DNA of 64,000 nt from Chryseobacterium defluvii (GTDB lineage Bacteria; Bacteroidota; Bacteroidia; Flavobacteriales; Weeksellaceae), in contig NZ_JACHLE010000001.1 of NCBI RefSeq assembly GCF_014204415.1, positions 372,001 to 436,000 of the forward strand, in the 5' to 3' direction. Under the pieces are notes generated by a model. That model was not told where the DNA came from and did not search any database. It saw only the letters and a list, made by a program, of their open reading frames with translations. Shown here one piece after another: positions 60,313 to 64,000 of this stretch. Position 1 is the stretch's first letter. Every line of letters begins with the position of its first letter. Both the position numbers and the translations under genes were made by a program.

Positions 60313-61776
60313 ATGAAAAACAAACTATTTCTAACGAGTGGGATTCTGCTAGGCATTTTTAATTTTTCAAATGCTCAGATAGGAGTTAATACAGGTAGCC
60401 CTTATGCTACGCTTGATGTTGAGGTACAATCAACTTATGCAACCGGTGGTAAAGCAGGTATTGCTGCTCCCAGATTGACAGGAGATCAGATTGAAGCTAT
60501 CAATACAACGGGTCTGAAAGCTGGGACAATCATTTATGCAACAGCAGCATCCACAGCTGGAACACCTGATGTAACTTCAGTAGGATTCTGGTACTGGAAA
60601 GATGCAACTGCGAAATGGGAACCTTTTACCGATACCAATGCAGTTACATTAACCGAAGCTTGGAAAGATCCGAAAGGGACTCCGGCAAATCTTACAGACG
60701 ATACTGGAGCCAATAATACCAGTACAAATATTTATTATAATAATGGAAAAGTAGGAATAAATACAGCCGATCCTGACGGAAGATTAACCGTTGTAAAAAC
60801 AGCAAGTGAGAATTCTGCCGGACATTTTACTGCAAATGCACCTTCTTCGGGAACAAATATGGCCGGGCTTTTTGAAGCAAGTCCATCGAGTGATTTTACC
60901 GGCAATAACATAGGAATGAAAATAATAGCCAAACCGACTGCCAATGTAACCGGAAATAGTTACGGACTATCTATAGATGACGAAATAGACTTATCGGGAG
61001 CAAATGGATTTGGAGCTGTTACCGGTAAAACTCATACCCTGCATCTTAAGTCAGGAGATCCCCATTCGTCCGGGGGAGGTATGGGTTATAATTCTCCTTA
61101 TAACTATGCTATTTATCAGGAATCTGCAACTGGTATTCCATCAAATTTTGGGATTGTAAGCTATTTTCAGGATCCCGTAGGAATTGGTATGGAAGAGCCT
61201 CGTTATCAATTGGATGTTAATTCTTATTGGCCTGATGATTCTGGCCTTGCATTTTTTCAGATGAGAGCAGATAGTCCTCCTGTTGCAGGAAAGCCAATAG
61301 GTGTAGACACAGATGGTAAAGTTGTTCGTATAGATGCTGTACAGTTTCATACTAATAATTCTTCCAGCCCAACTACTGTTATAGGCATGGATACATCCGG
61401 AGCAAATTACAGATATACCGGAGCAAATGCAATTGTTGATGGCGTGACTACAGGAGGAGCGGGTTTCTATCTTGTTACCATCCGTTATGCCGCAGATAAA
61501 ACGGCTAATTGTAATGATTATGTAGTACTGAATCTTGACAGAAGAACCAGTGCGCCACCTTCTGCCGGTGTGAGCAGTCTTTCCAATCCGGCTTTTACAT
61601 ATGATCTTTACCAACCTCCGGGAAGCAAAACCGCTGATTTCTTTTATACCAGCCAGATTGTACAATTACAAGAAGGAACTTATTACCTTATGGCAAAAAT
61701 TTCCGGTGGATGTACCTCCTATAATGTCCGTTCCGGTACTGCTAATAATAGCTTTACACTTACCAGGATAAAATAA
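60313..61776 (+). CDS. Large secreted surface-type protein with GINT/LDV repeats
   Basis: A 487-residue exported protein with a signal peptide (LFLTSGILLGIFNFSNAQ) followed by IGVNTGSPYATLDVE, a pattern shared with many Flavobacteriaceae surface proteins that resemble tail-fibre head domains. The pattern returns as VGINTADPDGRLTVVK and VGIGMEEPRYQLDVN. The C-terminal ~150 residues are beta-rich and may form a jelly roll (GAGFYLVTIRYAADKTANCND, YYLMAKISGGCTSYNV). No T9SS sorting sequence is evident. The function is unknown. The gene lies between the two copies of a duplicated segment. Confidence 0.7.
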   Translation: MKNKLFLTSGILLGIFNFSNAQIGVNTGSPYATLDVEVQSTYATGGKAGIAAPRLTGDQIEAINTTGLKAGTIIYATAASTAGTPDVTSVGFWYWKDATAKWEPFTDTNAVTLTEAWKDPKGTPANLTDDTGANNTSTNIYYNNGKVGINTADPDGRLTVVKTASENSAGHFTANAPSSGTNMAGLFEASPSSDFTGNNIGMKIIAKPTANVTGNSYGLSIDDEIDLSGANGFGAVTGKTHTLHLKSGDPHSSGGGMGYNSPYNYAIYQESATGIPSNFGIVSYFQDPVGIGMEEPRYQLDVNSYWPDDSGLAFFQMRADSPPVAGKPIGVDTDGKVVRIDAVQFHTNNSSSPTTVIGMDTSGANYRYTGANAIVDGVTTGGAGFYLVTIRYAADKTANCNDYVVLNLDRRTSAPPSAGVSSLSNPAFTYDLYQPPGSKTADFFYTSQIVQLQEGTYYLMAKISGGCTSYNVRSGTANNSFTLTRIK

Positions 61777-61792
61777 GAACAGAAAACTATAT

Positions 61793-61830
61793 AAAAAACA
61801 GGTCATTTTTAGAAAGTAACCTGTTTTTTT
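61793..61830 (+). terminator. Intrinsic terminator
   Basis: Stem AACAGGT/ACCTGTT with a 15-base loop, A run before and T run after. It ends the gene at 60313-61776. Confidence 0.8.
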
Positions 61831-61834
61831 AATT

Positions 61835-62160
61835 GAATCTGTTTAAACTCTTATTTTTCTGAGGAACAAAATAGAAAAAGCCAAATAATGTAGGCTTCTC
61901 CAAGTTATATTCAAAGTCTCAAACCTTACTAATAAAGCTTTGAAGCTATCAAGCCATGCATTTGCCTTTTCTATTTTGAATCTTCTTTTATACAGTTCGG
62001 GATCAAAATATTTCTCATGCCTTGTATCCACAAAGGAAAATACAGTTACTGGTCCTGGATGACTTTCTTCCCTGATATCCACCGATTTTCCTCCTGTCCT
62101 GCTACAGGTATGACCTCCATCCAATCAGACGCTGGAAAGATCAAATTTCCTTTTATTTTT
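61835..62160 (-). pseudogene. Decayed IS5-like transposase remnant with terminal repeat
   Basis: On the minus strand the reading frame from 62124 (TTG) to 61843 encodes a C-terminal transposase part of about 93 residues: KRRFKIEKANAWLDSFKALL, RFETLNITWRSLHYLAFSIL. Upstream in frame is FDLSSV, a stop, LDGGHT, matching the DDE-transposase DLSSV-x-LDGSHT motif but with an internal stop and a missing middle. The IS end GAATCTGTTTAAACTCTTAT overlaps its stop at 61835. The N-terminal half and the other end are absent, so it is not mobile. Family assignment to IS5-like is from motif only. Confidence 0.7.
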
Positions 62161-62196
62161 CTGACGAAAGAAACCAAAATCTCAGCAGGTGGATGA
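62161..62196 (+). pseudogene. Remnant of the 3' end of an AraC-type regulator gene
   Basis: Thirty-six bases match 59675-59710, the last codons of the intact regulator, at 33 positions, including the stop TGA. The homology then continues into the intergenic region and the gene at 62359. The upstream part of this second regulator copy has been lost to the transposase remnant. Confidence 0.75.
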
Positions 62197-62290
62197 GACG
62201 GGTGACTTTTTATATTTTCATTAAATATTTTATTATCAATGTTTTATGTTTTTAATTTTCCATGAATTAATAATTCAAGGAACCTTTTTC

Positions 62291-62322
62291 TTGTAATTGA
62301 AACCCGTTGATAGATAGATTTG
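62291..62322 (+). promoter_or_regulatory. Promoter of the secreted protein gene at 62359
   Basis: -33 TTG at 62291-62293, 21-base spacer, -7 TAGATTTG at 62315-62322; same layout as at 59805-59836. Confidence 0.65.
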
Positions 62323-62358
62323 CAGCATAATTTTTAACATTCTAAAAACTGCAAATTA

Positions 62359-63462
62359 ATGAAAAAGAATCTCATTGTACTGAGTCTGTGTTTAGGGATA
62401 TTATCTTATTCTCAAGTTGGGATTAATACCCCCATGCCCAGTGCGGCTATGGACATTGTATCTAAAGGATCGGACGCAACCACTAAGGCTTTGGAAATTA
62501 ATAATTCAAGTGCCAGAGAGATGGTTACCCTTTTAGATAATAATAATTTTGGAATAGGCATTTCCAATCCTCTGTATAATTTTGAAATAGGAGACTATCT
62601 TAATAATGGAGCCTACCTTTCTTTGAGCCAGACAGGGAGTAATGCAAACGGACAGACCTCTTTGACTTATTTTACCAAGAGAACAGGGAATAACAGCCTT
62701 ACGAATGCGACTTCAAAAGGCTTTAAATGGTTTACACTTTCTGATACTTATGCAAATGCAACAGTGGCCAATTCTTTATTTTTAGAAAGCTGGTCTGCGG
62801 ATAATCCGGCTGTTACCGGTTTATCAACTAACAGGCTGTCAAATATCCTTGTAATTAACCCTAAAGGAAATATTGGATTTGGGACTTCATCACCAACCGC
62901 AAAAGTACACATTGACGCTACGAATGCTTCTTCAGGAGGAAAAGGGGTTGGGACAGGATTCTGCTTACAGGACGGCTCCCAGGGAAACCTTAAAGTTCTG
63001 ATGTCTGATGCCAATGGAAATGCAAGATGGGATAACCCAAGCTCCCAATATCTGGAGCAGGTAGCTGTGCACAATACACAGGATTACCAGATTGCAAAAA
63101 CAACCCCGAATACTCAGATTCCGGGGCTTACAGGATTTACGGCTACATCTACGGGAAAATACCTTATCCAGTTTCACTGCTTTTTGCAGGCAGATACTTC
63201 TCCCGGAAATAAGGCATTTTACTTTATCGTAAAGAAAAACGGTACCCAGATTAAAGGGGTGGAGACTTATATTTACCTTGGCGGAGGTGCAGATGCTTAT
63301 CTTGCCCAGCATATCCCCGTAATCATAGATGTAGCGGCAGGAGATGTGATAACTTATGAATTTGCTGATGGCACTCCGCTTCCCACAACACTTACCTTTA
63401 AGGCTACAACAGGCAGGTTTGCCAATAGAAACATCATTGAGGTCATTTACATGGGTAAGTAA
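62359..63462 (+). CDS. Secreted surface-type protein with C-terminal C1q-like beta sandwich
   Basis: A 367-residue exported protein. The N-terminus LIVLSLCLGILSYSQ is a signal peptide followed by VGINTPMPSAAMDIV, the same GINT pattern as the gene at 60313; it returns as NFGIGISNPLYNFEIG and IGFGTSSPTAKVHIDA. The last ~130 residues, from about QVAVHNTQDYQIAK, look like a C1q/TNF-like jelly roll (GKYLIQFHCFLQAD, AYLAQHIPVIIDVAAGDVI). It is the intact member of a duplicated pair whose other copy is the pseudogene at 59872. The function is unknown; adhesion or surface structure is possible. Confidence 0.72.
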   Translation: MKKNLIVLSLCLGILSYSQVGINTPMPSAAMDIVSKGSDATTKALEINNSSAREMVTLLDNNNFGIGISNPLYNFEIGDYLNNGAYLSLSQTGSNANGQTSLTYFTKRTGNNSLTNATSKGFKWFTLSDTYANATVANSLFLESWSADNPAVTGLSTNRLSNILVINPKGNIGFGTSSPTAKVHIDATNASSGGKGVGTGFCLQDGSQGNLKVLMSDANGNARWDNPSSQYLEQVAVHNTQDYQIAKTTPNTQIPGLTGFTATSTGKYLIQFHCFLQADTSPGNKAFYFIVKKNGTQIKGVETYIYLGGGADAYLAQHIPVIIDVAAGDVITYEFADGTPLPTTLTFKATTGRFANRNIIEVIYMGK

Positions 63463-63594
63463 TTTTTATAAAAAGAAGATTAAAAAAAAAATAAAGTATA
63501 GTTAAGATTACTCATTTTGATAGTTAAGCTTAAAGCGAAGCTCATCTCATGATTCAGAAGTAAAAGTTTAAATAATCTTAAAATATATATTAAC

Positions 63595-63617
63595 AGAGGC
63601 TTTATGCCTCTTTTTTA
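63595..63617 (+). terminator. Intrinsic terminator
   Basis: Stem AGAGGC/GCCTCT with a TTTAT loop and a T run, downstream of the gene at 62359. Confidence 0.85.
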
Positions 63618-63668
63618 TTTTAAATTCAGAGATGAAATTGATTTTAACATTTTATTAAGATTTTTTAT

Positions 63669-63676
63669 TATTTTTG
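63669..63676 (+). promoter_or_regulatory. Promoter -7 box TATTTTTG
   Basis: A perfect TAnnTTTG match 18 bases before the ATG at 63695. No TTG at the right distance was found. Confidence 0.5.
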
Positions 63677-63694
63677 TTAAATTTTAATAAACAA

Positions 63695-64000
63695 ATGATG
63701 AAAGTATTAATTGCCGGAGCTCTTTGCATAGCTTCTCTTTATTACAGTCAGAATTATCCCGTTTCAGCGATTCCTGAAAATCTGAAGAAAAATGCAAATG
63801 TTGTTGTAAGGAGAGATTTAACGACGGTGCAGATCAATAAAATTGATGAAATAAAGTACCAGTTTAATACGGTGACTACTGTTCTAAATAAAGATGGTGA
63901 CCATAACGCCCTTGTTTTTATCCCCTATGAAAAAGGGAATACTATATCAGATGTTAAGGTGACGATCTATGATGAGGCCGGTAAAAAGATCAAAAGCTTT
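63695..64000 (+). CDS. DUF3857-type exported protein, probable transglutaminase-like (3' partial)
   Basis: The first 102 codons are in the window; the rest lies beyond it. There is a signal peptide (VLIAGALCIASLYYSQ), then YPVSAIPENLKKNANVVVRR and TVQINKIDEIKYQFNTVTTV (in part), VTIYDEAGKKIKSF at the window edge. This beginning is typical of flavobacterial proteins with an N-terminal DUF3857 domain, often followed by a transglutaminase-like domain, which cannot be seen here. ATG 63695 is followed at once by a second ATG at 63698. Confidence 0.7.
   Translation, partial: MMKVLIAGALCIASLYYSQNYPVSAIPENLKKNANVVVRRDLTTVQINKIDEIKYQFNTVTTVLNKDGDHNALVFIPYEKGNTISDVKVTIYDEAGKKIKSF

Noticed and set aside
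61141..61665. A 174-residue minus-strand frame opposite the surface protein gene
   Set aside because: Antisense to a coding gene with a signal peptide; its composition is skewed to Ile, Cys and Ser, as expected from a shadow frame.

Overview
The window comes from an AT-rich chromosome of a flavobacterium, most likely Chryseobacterium or a close Weeksellaceae relative (inference from gene content). Supporting evidence is the gliding genes gldF and gldG, proteins with type IX secretion (T9SS) C-terminal sorting domains, a heme-uptake operon of the Bacteroidota Hmu type, an N-glycan degradation cluster resembling the Elizabethkingia enzymes, and repeated promoters of the Bacteroidota pattern TTG-N19-21-TAnnTTTG. 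No rRNA, tRNA, CRISPR array, complete IS or prophage was seen.

Layout. 1-5654: N-glycan catabolism (GH20 hexosaminidase cut by the window start, glycosylasparaginase, CutC, GH2 beta-mannosidase). 6078-19112: core and housekeeping genes (AEC transporter, PriA, PBP4-type carboxypeptidase, secreted M1 aminopeptidase, thioredoxin-like protein, Kbl, HemJ, GldF/GldG). 19163-24211: an accessory stretch, all on the minus strand, with an HTH-ImmA/IrrE metallopeptidase cassette, an XRE regulator, small proteins of unknown function and a 21/63-bp tandem repeat. 24758-29123: sulfate assimilation (Rrf2 regulator, APS reductase, CysD, CysN, TauE/SafE exporter). 29651-39184: heme acquisition (divergent T9SS protein, TonB receptor, HmuY, HmuTUV, a methyltransferase, HmuS, ChaN). 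39428-40045: an unusual exported peptide deformylase homologue. 40167-48934, minus strand: the complete trp operon in the order trpE-G-D-C-F-B-A, then lipB and a serine hydrolase. 49190-57945: lipoprotein and cytochrome c pair, LysS, OmpA-like protein, CydAB and GyrB. 58088-64000: a TPR/AraC-type regulator and surface-type secreted proteins in a locus scarred by tandem duplication and IS decay.

The strongest new observation is a complete ribosome-mediated attenuator in front of trpE. It consists of a promoter, a 25-codon leader peptide with three consecutive Trp codons, and an intrinsic terminator 34 bases before trpE; none of it is in a long ORF. The best candidate for an undescribed system is the HTH-ImmA/IrrE plus 181-residue partner cassette. 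It has its own promoter bracketed by two AGGG-N6-CCCT palindromes and lies between two nearly identical terminator hairpins.

Other points of note are a deformylase with a signal peptide and a Cys-to-Asp change at the metal site, a Fur-like palindrome between the T9SS protein and the heme operon, and several families of short intergenic inverted repeats. All functional statements rest on sequence motifs and family knowledge; no database search or folding program was run.
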